From NCBI RefSeq assembly GCF_910589235.1, contig NC_060961.1, positions 2,645,001-2,709,000 on the forward strand: DNA of 64,000 bases, given 5' to 3'. Numbering within the stretch: the first letter of the stretch is position 1; each line of letters begins with the position of its first letter. This DNA comes from Vespa crabro (taxonomy: Eukaryota; Arthropoda; Insecta; Hymenoptera; Vespidae). Below, in pieces: positions 48,549-60,319 of this stretch. A program made the translations under genes and the position numbers. The notes below the pieces were generated by a model. That model worked only from the letters and a program-made list of their open reading frames with translations. It did not search any database and was not told the origin of the DNA.

Positions 48549-50672
48549 TATAACTTTTTATTATTTCTCACTTCTATATATTTCGTCAGAATTTTTATCA
48601 ATTGATAGTAAGTATTTTTTAAAAAAGTGGTTAATATATGTGAATATTTTGATCAGTATAAACAGTTAAGTGTCAGGGTTACGTCTGGATTATGCGTCAC
48701 TTATATTACATATTGATATTTTGTTATAAACATTAACCATTTATTAAAAATATTGATCAAATGTTTAAAAATACTAACACAATAAATAACGGCTATTATT
48801 TCTGAATATTACTGTAATACTTTCCGCGATAATATAATAACATTCGTCTTTATTAATGTAACCCATAATCTTTCTATGATTCTAACATCTGTATGTAACT
48901 AGAATATAGAATTATACAAATTTTAGTTATTTTCAATTTTATTATATATTTGATTACAAGAATAGAAGAATAAAATTCATTCCGCGATATGCGAATACTT
49001 ATATGCATGTATTATATAAAATATATACCTACAATAATTAATTAGAATCGAATGTTAATTGATTTTCTTGCTATGTTTTTCCTTTTTTTTTTTCAACTTT
49101 CATTTCGATGTAATTTCGAACTTCGTCAAATAAATAATTATAATCAATATATGAAAATGAGATGAGAGGGAGAAAATAATTAACATTTAAGGCTGTTCAT
49201 CATTCTTGCTTTTATAATGGTTTACGTCATCAATGAGATTAGGAGTAATTCTTGATCGAATTTGATCAACAAGATTTCATTTTAAAGACGAAGGTACAAT
49301 TTAGTATTTCGTTTTAAGAAATTTTTGAAAAAAAAATCGTGTTAAACGGTATAGAATAAACTAATATTTAAACTATAATACATTAGCTAAAACATTATAA
49401 AGATCGTAAAAGATCGTAAAGCGCGAGGAACTTAAAATAATGTTAATATAAACTTTCAATATTTAAAAATTTTAATCTAAGATTAGTTGCCTTATGTGAT
49501 ATAAACATATTCGGTCTTTTAATTAACTTTAAAAATTATCGATTTAATTTTCTTTTGTATTCCGACGAGTGAACATTTAAAATCTCACTTTTTTTAAACG
49601 TCAAACCTTATAAATTAATACTTTCGATAATTTTTCAATTATTTAAATAATCTCTAATGTATACGGAGTACAATAAAATAATATTTAAACAATAGTACAT
49701 TCGCTTAATCATTAGAAAATTCGTAATCGTAATCGTATTAGTTCTCATTTATTCTTTTATAAGTAAACAACGAAGATCTATCAGAATGTTTTTGTTGCAT
49801 ACATCAACGAACATTTAAAGTAAGTATATTTTTATTACACGATTTTTCCAATAATTTATACAGTTTTTTATTATAAGATTAATAATAATAATAATTTTCT
49901 TTTTATTTTTCTTTTTTAGAACATCATTGCAATCGCCCGCGAAGCAGAGATTTAGTGAGTGTGTTTGTGTCGTTAAATTTTAAATATCACGAAGTAGAAG
50001 CAGCGTTTGTTTGTTCGCGTTTTACGATTTAACTTCTTGTTCAAGTGCGTTAATTATAATCATTTGAAATTTTGAATATTTCAATACATTATTAAATATT
50101 TTTTATCTCGCGAAAATAGTAAAAAATAGTTATTCGTGATTTTTAATAAGGAATGAACAAAAAAAGACATAGTCTCTGGATTAGAATTAAAATTGTATAA
50201 TTTGTTTTCTAATAATTAGAGTAATAGCTTATAAAAAGGAACGTCGAAGGATTTTTTTTTAAATAAAAATTAATCAAATATTTAATCAATTTTATTGATA
50301 AAAGAAAAGTCTCGTATCGTAAAAAAATAAAGTCATTGTTTTTGAATGAAAAAAGTCGAGTGGAAGCATTGCTTTTGAAAGATAAAAATCATCTAGATTT
50401 ATCATTGATAAAAGATAAAGAGACTTAAGTAGAATCACAGTTCGTAGGTCGTAGAATAAATTAATTAATTTTTAGCATTTGATTTTCAGCAATTAATATA
50501 CCAATTCTCGTTTCTCATCCTATGCTTTCTCGATTGTTCTTTTTAGGGTTGGATTAGAGTTATGTTAGATTTATCAATTTTTATCCAGGTTTTAGAATAA
50601 GGAATAATTTTAATTCCTCGGAATCCTTCGAGAATGGCTCTTAGTCATATTTTAATTTTACCATGTTCTCTC

Positions 50673-50704
<32 letters not shown>

Positions 50705-52295
50705 TTAAATTAAATAATTAAATTAAATTAAATTCTCTTCTTCATCTTCTCTTCATCTTTTTCAGAGATCATCGAAGGATCATTGAGGGATCATCGAGTG
50801 ATAAATTCATCATCGATTTTTATGCGATAATATGGGAAGGATAAGGAGAACATTTGCGTGCGTGTCGGTTGGCATAATCCAACATTAATTACATTAATGG
50901 TGGACGCGATTAAAAGTTCTATCGGCAGACTTAATTTTATTTCCCTGAAGGTTCATTTAGATTATCTTACGAATGCGGATTTTAGAATAAAGTCAACGTT
51001 AGCCCGTGGATCTCCAGATGCAGTAACCTCCACGTGGTGAGACCTGAATCGGTATTACTTGCGATATATTGAAATCTAATTGTAAATCATCCGACGCAAG
51101 TACTACCGGGTGAAAAGTTCCGTATCTCAATGTATTTTCAAAATTCTTTCAATTTAATTCTGTTCAAATACTGAAGTATTAACACTTTATCATTTCCAAT
51201 AATACTTTTACAAACAAATAGATAAAATACAGTTAAATTCAAAGATAATTTCTTATAATTCGCAAAATATGTTACATCATACGTGTTAATTATATTTATT
51301 ATTCTTTATGATTTTATCGTTAAACAAATGTTTATCGACGTTTTATTTTGCATAGATTACTTCGAGACGCATGTTACCATTAAAGAAAGATTTACATATG
51401 AAAGATTGAAAAGTGTGAGTCTACTAAATTACTTAAACCAGACAAAACCAATAATTATGCATGTGTGATAGAGAAATAACAAATACAAGTTTATATACCG
51501 ATATGATAGATGAATGGTGGGGACAGCGTTCTCCACTTGTATTAGTAATTTATATTTTGTCTATACTTATCGCTGAAGTCAGACATGGATCGAACAAAAA
51601 ATAATGAACAGCCTTAATCAAGAATTGAGAGCGACGAATCATGAAAGAATACGAGAATTTCTCGAGGCTTTCTAACGGCTGCGGTTCTGCGGCGTCGCGG
51701 TTCCGCACGGACGTGGCCGTTTCCGTGACGGATAATTAAGGCAGAAGAATGACTGTGACATTTTTGTTAGCCCGTTTCCAGGTCCCGTCGGAAATGCTAT
51801 TCATTCGCTTTGCACGTTTTTTCACGTCGCTAGAGAAGCTCGACTCGAACGCGTCTTATTGACGGACCGGAAGGCAGGAAAAACTCCATTTCCGGTACAG
51901 GCTAATGAAGGACGACGTTGTCTCGCTTATTCACGGCGAACAATTCTCGAGGAAAATGGGTTGGAGTTCATCCTCAGTCCATACCGTGATACGCGCAACT
52001 TTTTTTTTATTATTATTTTCTTTCACTCTTTTAAATGTTTTATTATTTTGCTCATGAAATTCTTTTGTCGATTCTTTTCTTTAAATAAAATAATTAAAAT
52101 TTAAAATATTTAATTAAATAACAATTATAATTATCGATATGTTAAATAACGATTATTTCTTATGTCTTTTTGTTATAATATTATCTTGTTAATTTTACTC
52201 GAGAGTAATCGATCGATCAATGAGAAAGCTTTTTAGTAAAATGTAAAATACAAACAGGAAGTAATATTATTGATGAAGAGTGTAATCCTGTTTCC

Positions 52296-52347
<52 letters not shown>

Positions 52348-53401
52348 TTTTTGCATTTAAATATAAATATTAAGGCTATAATATCGTTCGATTAGTTAAC
52401 GTATCGAGTTAATTATCAGACAAACGTAAAATATTTATAATATATATCGATTGCAGTATATTTATCAATTTATTGAAATTTATTAAAATAATGCAATCTG
52501 GATGCAATAACGAGATACAAATTTCAACAAAAAATATTCTTATTAAGCAATACGTATTTGTCTATTTTATAAGATGTATTTTGTTTTTATCTATATGGTT
52601 TAACATTTTATTTATGTCTTTTTTAACTTACACGTTACATTGAAATAAATATTTTTTGTCTTTACTTACGCGTGAAGCTATTATTAAAGTAGACTGTCAA
52701 CTAATGATCGGCGATCATTAAATTCAAAGGAATATATGAGCGTTTACATATTTGATACGGATGATCAATGATTCGTCGGTGATTAGGATCGATTAGTATG
52801 CAATGTCAAGATCGAAGGTATTAATTGAAGATAAGATATAAAAACGAATTTTAGATTTTTTATAATTTTTGTTTTCTTCAAGTTACAGATAATTATGAGT
52901 AAGAAAAACAGTCAAGTTAATACTTTACGAGATAATATATTTTTTTAACTACTCTGATAGAATGGCTATTAATTAAGCTGACGAAACGTAGGGACAATCA
53001 ACCGTAACGATTCATTGCGATGTTATCCATGACGAGCCACGAGCAAGGGGCAATTAGAGAAAATCAATGTTGAAAAGCGGATTTGCATGTTGCACTTAAT
53101 ATTTGTGATCGAGTAGAATTCAATTCGTGTTTTAACGATGTGACTAATAGACTATCTCTTTTTCTCTTTCGATTTTTCTTCTATCCAATTATATTATTGT
53201 AAAAATTATAAATATATATATATATATATATTATGTGTATTCCAACATGTAATATACTACACATATGAAATACTACATTTTTATTTGAAATAGTACAAAT
53301 AACGTTTTCACGGATTTGATGTTTTATGATGATTAGGAAGTGAATTTCATAGAGAGTTTCAAAATGTTAGAGAGGGAAATAGCATGTATAAATTAATTTA
53401 A
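48549..53401. other. 4.9 kb noncoding interval
   Basis: I see no gene. 49300-49830 contains partly similar blocks about 320 bp apart (AATATTTAAAC followed by a TACATT word near 49363 and 49680). 50680-50702 is a T run. 51640-51990 is a CpG-richer island of about 350 bp with a short, unsupported 81-codon open frame. 52302-52345 is an AT microsatellite. The rest is AT-rich. Confidence 0.5.
52302..52345. repeat. (AT)n microsatellite
   Basis: An uninterrupted AT run of about 22 units. Confidence 0.9.
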
Positions 53402-53600
53402 AATTATTTAACATGAAAACTTTATGGAAATATTTGTATCTGGTCATTAGAGGTTCATTAGATTATTACATGGTACTAACTATTAATGTTACAATCTTAA
53501 AAGATACAAAATTTTACATAATGATTTACAGAATCCAATATGATTGAAGCATTTATTTAAATCCCGAAATTTTTAATATAATATATTAGATTTAATTTGA
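53402..53600 (+). pseudogene. Relic of a P450 exon (copy of exon 4 of the downstream CYP6-like gene)
   Basis: The stretch aligns along its length to exon 4 (56136-56387) of the P450 at 54022. The intron end AATTATTTAAC, the exon start AAACT (53417), the VIRGSL block near 53450, ATTAATGTTACAATC near 53482, GATTTACAGAATCCAATATG near 53523 and AAATCCCGAA near 53559 all match their counterparts. Weaker similarity continues to about 53670. The splice acceptor CAG has become CATGA. The K-helix glutamate and arginine are lost (KTLW instead of ETLR). A TGA stop lies in frame at 53545-53547, where the intact copy has CCA. I could not find the other exons. Confidence 0.85.
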
Positions 53601-53778
53601 TCATTGGTTATTGAGTAATTATTAAATTTTTGTTTCCATAATCTACCTTATAAGACAATGTTAAAATCTTTTCTTTTTATCTTGAATGTAACAGAATAAA
53701 CATTTTAAATGTACAAACATTTTTATTACCACGGTACATCGTTCAAGGTTCATTAAAAAACGTTCGTAAGATATATGA

Positions 53779-53790
53779 AAGAACGTTCTT
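53779..53790. promoter_or_regulatory. Perfect palindrome AAGAACGTTCTT upstream of P450
   Basis: A 12 bp perfect palindrome, 231 bp upstream of the P450 start. Its core, AGAACGTTCT, has the nGAAnnTTCn form of a heat-shock element dimer. A TCAGT initiator-like word lies at 53852-53856. Function is inferred and weak. Confidence 0.3.
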
Positions 53791-54021
53791 ATTTAAGCTA
53801 TTACGATAAGAACATTGTAGAGATAAAGTATCATCCTGACATGAAGAACAGTCAGTATTTCTCTGGATATCGTTAACAATTTATAGAATTAATTCACGAG
53901 TAGTTTAAATTATATTGATTTAATAATAAATTATATTGAATTAATAATTTTTCTCATTCACTCGTTCTCTTATTTTTTTTTTTTTTCACTACTACAATTT
54001 ATTAATACAAACGAAAATACG

Positions 54022-56448
54022 ATGTCTCTTAGTATAACAGAAGTAATATGCTTGATATTTGCGAGTTTATTATTATTGTATTACTATCTTACACGAACAT
54101 TTGATTATTGGAAAATCCGAGGTGTAAAAGGACCAAAGCCTATATTAATATTTGGCAATGTAATAGATGTAATGCGAGCTAAAATATCTATATCAATTTT
54201 TCTTAAGAATATGTACGATAAATATAAGGACGAACGAATGGTTGGTATATTTGAAAAAGATCTACCATCATTAATTCTACGCGATCCTGATCTCATCAAA
54301 GATGTGCTCATTAAGGATTTCTCTGTTTTTCCTGAACGACCGATGTTTTCTAATGAAAAGGTGAGTCAATTTATTAATTTTGCATTTTGTTCGTACAGAT
54401 ATTCAGCAATATAACTGTTATATATAAACGTTAAAATATTACATTTCTTTTAAGCATTTGACGATTATTGTACCTATAGAAATTATAGAAAAAGAAATTT
54501 CGATAAGGATATGATAATAATAATAATAAATTTAATTATATCAATAATAACGACAGTGTGTGCGGAGTTTAAGTTATAGATTGGAATTAAATCTTTCTAT
54601 GCACAACGTTTTAAGATTTTATTTTTGTGTAAGGAAAAAGAATTATGTATTGTTACATTAATAATATGTTAATTTAACAATGGAAGAAAAATTTTTTATT
54701 GTAATTTTATGACAAATGTATATTTTGTTTGCAAACTGTAATGTATGTATACGTAAATACAAAGTGTTAAAAATATAATATAAAAAATGTTTTAAATTGG
54801 CATTTGGATCGTCGTTCACATATCTGTACGTACGATATATTGTGTGATTTGAAAAAAGTATAGGACTGGAATATGATTTTCGTTTTCTTTTTCAGCATGA
54901 ACCGCTATCGGAGAATCTATTCAGGGTTAAAGCATCTAAATGGCGGCCATTAAGAACAAAGTTAACATCTGTCTTTACATCCGGCAAATTGAAGAACATG
55001 TTTCACTTGTTAATCGAATGTTCCGAACATTTCGAGAAGTATATGATGCATATTGCAGAGAAAAACGAGCCAATAGAGTGCCGAGATCTTACAGCTAGAT
55101 ATACTACTGATGTTATTGGTTCTTGTGCTTTTGGTCTTGATATTAACGCTATCAATGATGAGATAAATGAATTTCGTCGAATGGGAAAAAAGATCTTTCG
55201 AAATGATTATAAAACTTATGCCAAGGAATTAGTTCGAAAAACGCCATGGCTTTACAATATTATTGGTCGATTATTTGTTGATAAAGACGTTGAAAAATTT
55301 TTTATAAAAATTACAATGGATATGATACATTATAGAAAAATAAATAACATTCGTAGGCATGATTTCATCGATATTTTGATGGATCTAAAGGATCAAGAAA
55401 AACTCGCTGATTTTGGTAAGATTTTTCAATATTTATTCTTTTTTTTTTTTATACGTATATATTGTATATCATTGAAATTCAAATACGTACATATACTCGA
55501 CAATATACTGAAAATGTATTGAAAATAATACTGAAATATTTTATTATTATTTATAGAACTGACCGATACTCTTATTACTGCGCAAGCATTCATATTCTTT
55601 GCTGCTGGATTCGAAACGTCTTCGGCTACATTAAGTAATGCCATGTACGAGTTGGCAATGAATCACACAATTCAAACGAAACTTCGACAAGAGATCAAAG
55701 AAGTTCTCAAATTGACTGATGGAAAAATTACTTATGATTGTTTAAAGTATATGAAATATTTAGATGCTGTTTTTCAAGGTACATACATACACGTAAAATT
55801 ATTATTATGATGAATGATAAGAGGAAAGAAGAAGATTTTTTTTTTCATTTTTATTAAAATCAACTTCATTGAAGTAAAGAACGAATCATTATTAATTAAT
55901 GATAATTTTCCATCAATATGATATTATCATTATAAATATTATCATTAATATGAGTTACCATATATATTCTTTTACGAATTTTTATATATATATATATATT
56001 CTTACGAGAAAAGGAATCAGTATTTGTTTGAACAATAATAATTCATATTAATTAATTATTTCTACAGCAGTCTCGTTAATTTTAAAAAAATTTTCTTCTA
56101 AATACAATGTTTTTATTAATAATTATTTAACACAGAAACTCTACGGAAATATCCACCGGTGATGTATCTCGTTAGAGGCTCATTAACGAATTACACGTTT
56201 AATGGTACTAATGTTACGATATCGAAAGGTACAAAAGTTTTCATACCGATTTACGCAATCCAACATGATCCAAACATTTATCCAGATCCCGAAGTTTTCG
56301 ATCCTAACAGATTTACGCCTGAAGTTATAAAATTGAGACATCCTATGTATTTCCTACCATTCGGAGATGGTCCTAGGAATTGTATCGGTAAGAGAAAATC
56401 ACATTGATTTTTGTTAATAATTGAAACAATGAATAAATATATGTGTGC

Positions 56449-56496
<48 letters not shown>

Positions 56497-56690
56497 AACA
56501 TCTTTTTACAGGTCTACGATTTGCATATCTTCAAACAAAGATAGGCCTTATCAAAATTCTTAACAATTATTTAATTGACGTTTGTGAGAAAACACCAACA
56601 CCACCGTATCCTTTGAATATGCAGGATGTCGTAATGCTACAACCGACGTGTGGAATATACGTAAAGCTATCACCTATTACCGCTTCCTGA
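54022..56690 (+). CDS. Cytochrome P450, CYP3 clan, CYP6-like
   Basis: Five exons (54022-54360, 54896-55415, 55557-55778, 56136-56387, 56512-56690) encode 503 residues, the usual length. An N-terminal membrane anchor (residues 1-25) is followed by the hinge YWKIRGVKGPKPI. Landmarks are WRPLRTKLTSVFTSGKLK (helix C, WxxxR), AAGFETSS (helix I oxygen-binding motif), ETLRKYPP (helix K ExxR), FDPNRF (PERF-like), and the haem-ligand loop FGDGPRNCIG with the axial cysteine. It is a microsomal monooxygenase. CYP6 members commonly metabolise plant chemicals and insecticides, so that role is possible but not shown. A broken copy of its exon 4 lies 0.4 kb upstream, which points to local gene duplication. 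Confidence 0.95.
56452..56484. repeat. (AT)n microsatellite in last P450 intron
   Basis: About 16 AT units in the final P450 intron, 27 bp before the acceptor. Confidence 0.85.
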
Positions 56691-58728
56691 TGCATTATGC
56701 ACGAAATTATACCGTCATTTGTGATTAATAATACTCTTATACTCTTATCGTTAACGTCGTATTAAATTCGAAATTATCGCTATGCAGGAGATTACGTTGG
56801 TATTCATAATTATCACCATATATGATAATAATCGTTCTTAATTGTCATAATCTCCTTTCCTTATAAATTTATTGATGATAATTTATTTAATACATAATCA
56901 AAATACGTGGAGATAGTTTCATCTTTAAAAACACACAAATTTCTATTACGTGAACGATTTGCGAAATGTAACAACAGAATATATATTCTTGGAAGTAAAA
57001 GTATTCCTAGAAAGCAATTTGCTTTTATTTACCTTATATTTGAACATAATTTTATTTAGAATTAAGTATTGAAGGTAAATTGAAAAAGTCTATGTTGTCT
57101 GTTAGCGGAATTGGTAAGAACGAAAGGTGACTTTTTTTTTTAACATTTATTCGAATAACCGATCGTTTTGTAAGATGGCCAAGAAGAGAATTTGTTCGTC
57201 CGGGTCGAAGAAGGTGGCCATGGCTGAGTGGTGATGTTTGCGTGACTGTGCGTTTGTATTTGTGCGGGTTTCGATGGCCGGCCGAGGTAGAGTAAAAGTG
57301 ATCGGACGAATACTTTGAGCGACCGTCGGAGGGCGACGGAGTCGCACGAATCGTACCGAGCTGAGCCGAAAGCTTGGTGGCCCCTGTCAGTAGGCCTGCC
57401 GCAACGCAGCAGAGAGCGCGCCTTCCGTCTTGCGCAGGGGTCTAACGCTTTTCGAATCTCTTTCTTCACACAAGTTTCATATTTATTATCCGATAAATTT
57501 GTTATAAAATATTTCGTAAAAAGTGTACAATTTTACAAATCGAAAAGTCAATTTTTATGCATTTACGTGAACGAAAAAGGGGACGAATAAATTAATCGAA
57601 CAAAAATAGAAAATATTTGTTTTATTTATAAACGACTTCCGAACAATGTTCATTTCTTTAAAAATGACGAATATTATTATTGCGTATAAAAGAACGAATG
57701 ATTAAAATTTCGTCGATCTCATCGCATTGTGGAAATTAAGTATCGTAAGTGTGTACGTTTAATTCTATGAATAATTTAAACGATTTCTTTCTATAATCAA
57801 AAACCAAGAAATAGTGATCGCAAGATTGAAACGATTTGGAAGGATGAAATGATAATTATAATAATTGTGAAATAAAAAAGAAAGATCGAAGAAACGTGAA
57901 GAAGAGGTGTCAAGAAGATATCTTTATAGGAACGTGCGTGGGGTGGCATCGATGTCGGGATAAAAAGTATATACGAAGATATACGAGTATTCAGATATGA
58001 CGTTGTCTCGTTGGCAATCGAAGTGTTGCAGGAGTATCCATTGGTTTTCGATTTTTACAGGTCGCTCGTAAGTCGGCCCATTACGTCATTATCGCTCGAC
58101 GATGACGGGAACTCGTTGGTGCGTATGATAAGTTTACCGATGTATATAAAGGGTCGTCGTTCGTTCGAGCGTGCACGGATATACTATATAAGGAGTAGGA
58201 TCGTTCGATCGAGTAAGTCCATTAATGTCGCGGCAACGACAGATACGTCGAAGCATAAATAGACAGGCTGCTGCCGTCTCTTGGTGAAAATGAACGATCG
58301 CTCGAGTGAGGAAGAGAAGAAAAGGGAGGACGACGACATCATCGTGAGAAAGAGAGAGAGAAAGATAGTAGTTGTATTGCTTTCTTCGTTCCATGAATGA
58401 AGAAGAAAAATCTTATCGAGATCTACGACAGTTAATCAACGCCGATTACGTGAACTTATATTAAATTGAATAAAGCTTCGAATTGGTACGTGTCTATTAT
58501 GTGTTTTACGTGTGTGCGTTAGTTTAAGTGATAAGGAAGTAGGAAGAGGAAGGATCTGAATTTCGGATTATCGGAAGACCTGACTCATTGAAACTCGACT
58601 TAGTAGGTACTTCAGAGAAGTTATACCTTCGTGGAACGTTAAAGAGGCCGATATTTGAACGAGAACGGAAGACGGACGGATTGATAGAGATAGAGATAGA
58701 TTCGTCTATCCAGTTATAGCGACGCAGG
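56691..58728. promoter_or_regulatory. P450 3' flank and promoter/5' UTR of the 58.7 kb gene
   Basis: 56691-57120 is AT-rich 3' flank. 57150-57470 is a sharply GC-rich island; a minus-strand frame there ends MATFFDPDEQILFLAIL..., which I could not link to a gene. 57950-58730 is CpG-rich and holds a TATA box, TATATAAA, at 58143-58150, followed by a transcribed-looking leader up to the ATG at 58729. This is the likely promoter of the signal-peptide gene. Confidence 0.45.
58143..58150 (+). promoter_or_regulatory. Candidate TATA box
   Basis: TATATAAA followed by GGG in a CpG-rich stretch, 579 bp upstream of the start codon at 58729. A start site about 25-30 bp downstream would give a long leader with several small upstream open frames. 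Confidence 0.4.
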
Positions 58729-58813
58729 ATGTTCAAGAGAATGCTTTTGCTGATGAGCGTTTTCGCTCGGTTTGCCGTAGCGGAAGTTGTCCTCGGCGAT
58801 GTCGACGAACCTA
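58729..58813 (+). CDS. First exon of a secreted or membrane protein (partial)
   Basis: The ATG opens a 28-codon frame that reads as a signal peptide: MFKRMLLLMSVFARFAVAEV, then VLGDVDEP. It is followed directly by a strong donor, GTAAGT, at 58814, leaving one base of the next codon. The leader upstream is CpG-rich, as expected of a true 5' exon. No second exon is recognisable in the remaining 5.2 kb, so the first intron probably runs off the window. The protein cannot be named from this exon. Confidence 0.55.
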
Positions 58814-60319
58814 GTAAGTCCCTTAAATTACATACAAGGGTTCTATCCTCGTTCTCTTAAAAACGTACTTAGGTGAATTAAAAAATATACATATATCTAC
58901 GTATAGGTAGGTATTGTACGTACAAACGTATTTTTACGTTGCCATTAAGTTTTCGATATGTCGGCGACTTTTCGACGGACGATTTCAAACTTTCTTGAAA
59001 CGACTTCAAACTTAAATGATTATTTTAACTTTCGATCGGAACTTTTGAACTTCTCTTTACATTTTTTGCCAATGAAATCTTCTTATGTATTCTCAACACT
59101 TTAAGTTCGACGTTGTTTAAATTTGATATTAAGAACTAAATAAAAGTGTTTTGGAAGATAACGAAATAATGAAATTTTTAAGAAATAATCATCAAAAGCT
59201 TTTAATCTTATTAGACAGATCTTTTTTATATCGAGAAAAATCAGTGAACAATATTTTCGCAAGGATGACATCCAAACGGATTAAAACGTACTGTCGTTTC
59301 TCATCGCTGACATTCAATTTTGTGGATTTTCCAACACGATTAGTTTCCAAATAATTCAACCAACAATCCCAACGCATTTCTAGGACATCGTGCGAGTTCG
59401 CATAAATCGTGTTAATTGACTCAGCTAATCATGCTTCTCACAATTCATATATATATATATATGTACATATATATTTTTATATATATGTATGCACATACAT
59501 ATACACATGAACATGTATGTATATATATATATATATATAGATCTTAAACTTTTATGTTTAATCTTGTCTATAATATTTCGACTTCTCCAATGATTCTCTA
59601 TATAGAGCGAAAGATACAACTAGACGATAAATATCGTAACGATAAACGATATAATCTCGAGATATTATCGATCGTAGTCACGGTTTAACGTTTTCGAGGA
59701 TTTTTTCGCGTTGTGATACGTCGCTTGGCAGCGTTTTTACGCGTCGCTCGTTGCTTCTCTCGATGTGAAATAAAAAAAAAAAAAAAGGAAATGGAGAAGA
59801 GCGTGCGTACTTGTAAAAGAGAAAAAAGGGAAAGAGATAGACAAAGAGAGAGAGAGAGAGAGAGAGAGAACGTTTATCTAAAAACACGTGTAAAATAGAA
59901 CGAGCTCGGATTAACAGAAGCTCGCACATTTATCGTTGGTAAAGGCAAAAATCGTGCTTTTCGTGTTATATTTTGTTTCTGCTTTTTAAGGATGGGATAG
60001 TGTCGAAGAACAAGTAAATTCATGCTCGTTAATGTAATGTAAGGCATTCTTTTCTATGTTCACTTACGATTCGCGTGAATCTACGTGATCAATTTTTCTC
60101 GTTGCAAAAGTCTTCTTTTGTTGTTTCTTTCTTTCTTTTTCTTTTTTTTTTTCTTACTTTCCTAGAATTTTGTTAGAATTTGTTCACACAAGAACATTCG
60201 GTAAATTGGTATAACGATTTGGAGTATTAGTTTGTATGCATATTTCCAATAATTCATGTCTTAGACTTAATTTAAAATTTATTCCTTGAATGTCCCAGTT
60301 AATCAGATCAATGTGATGT
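58814..60319 (+). other. Intronic DNA before the retrotransposon
   Basis: AT-rich, without a supported gene. It holds AT-rich repeats near 59450-59540, a GA run at 59836-59869 and T runs near 60140. It presumably belongs to the first intron of the gene starting at 58729. Confidence 0.5.
59836..59869. repeat. (GA)n microsatellite
   Basis: Purine tract ending in about 11 GA units. Confidence 0.8.
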
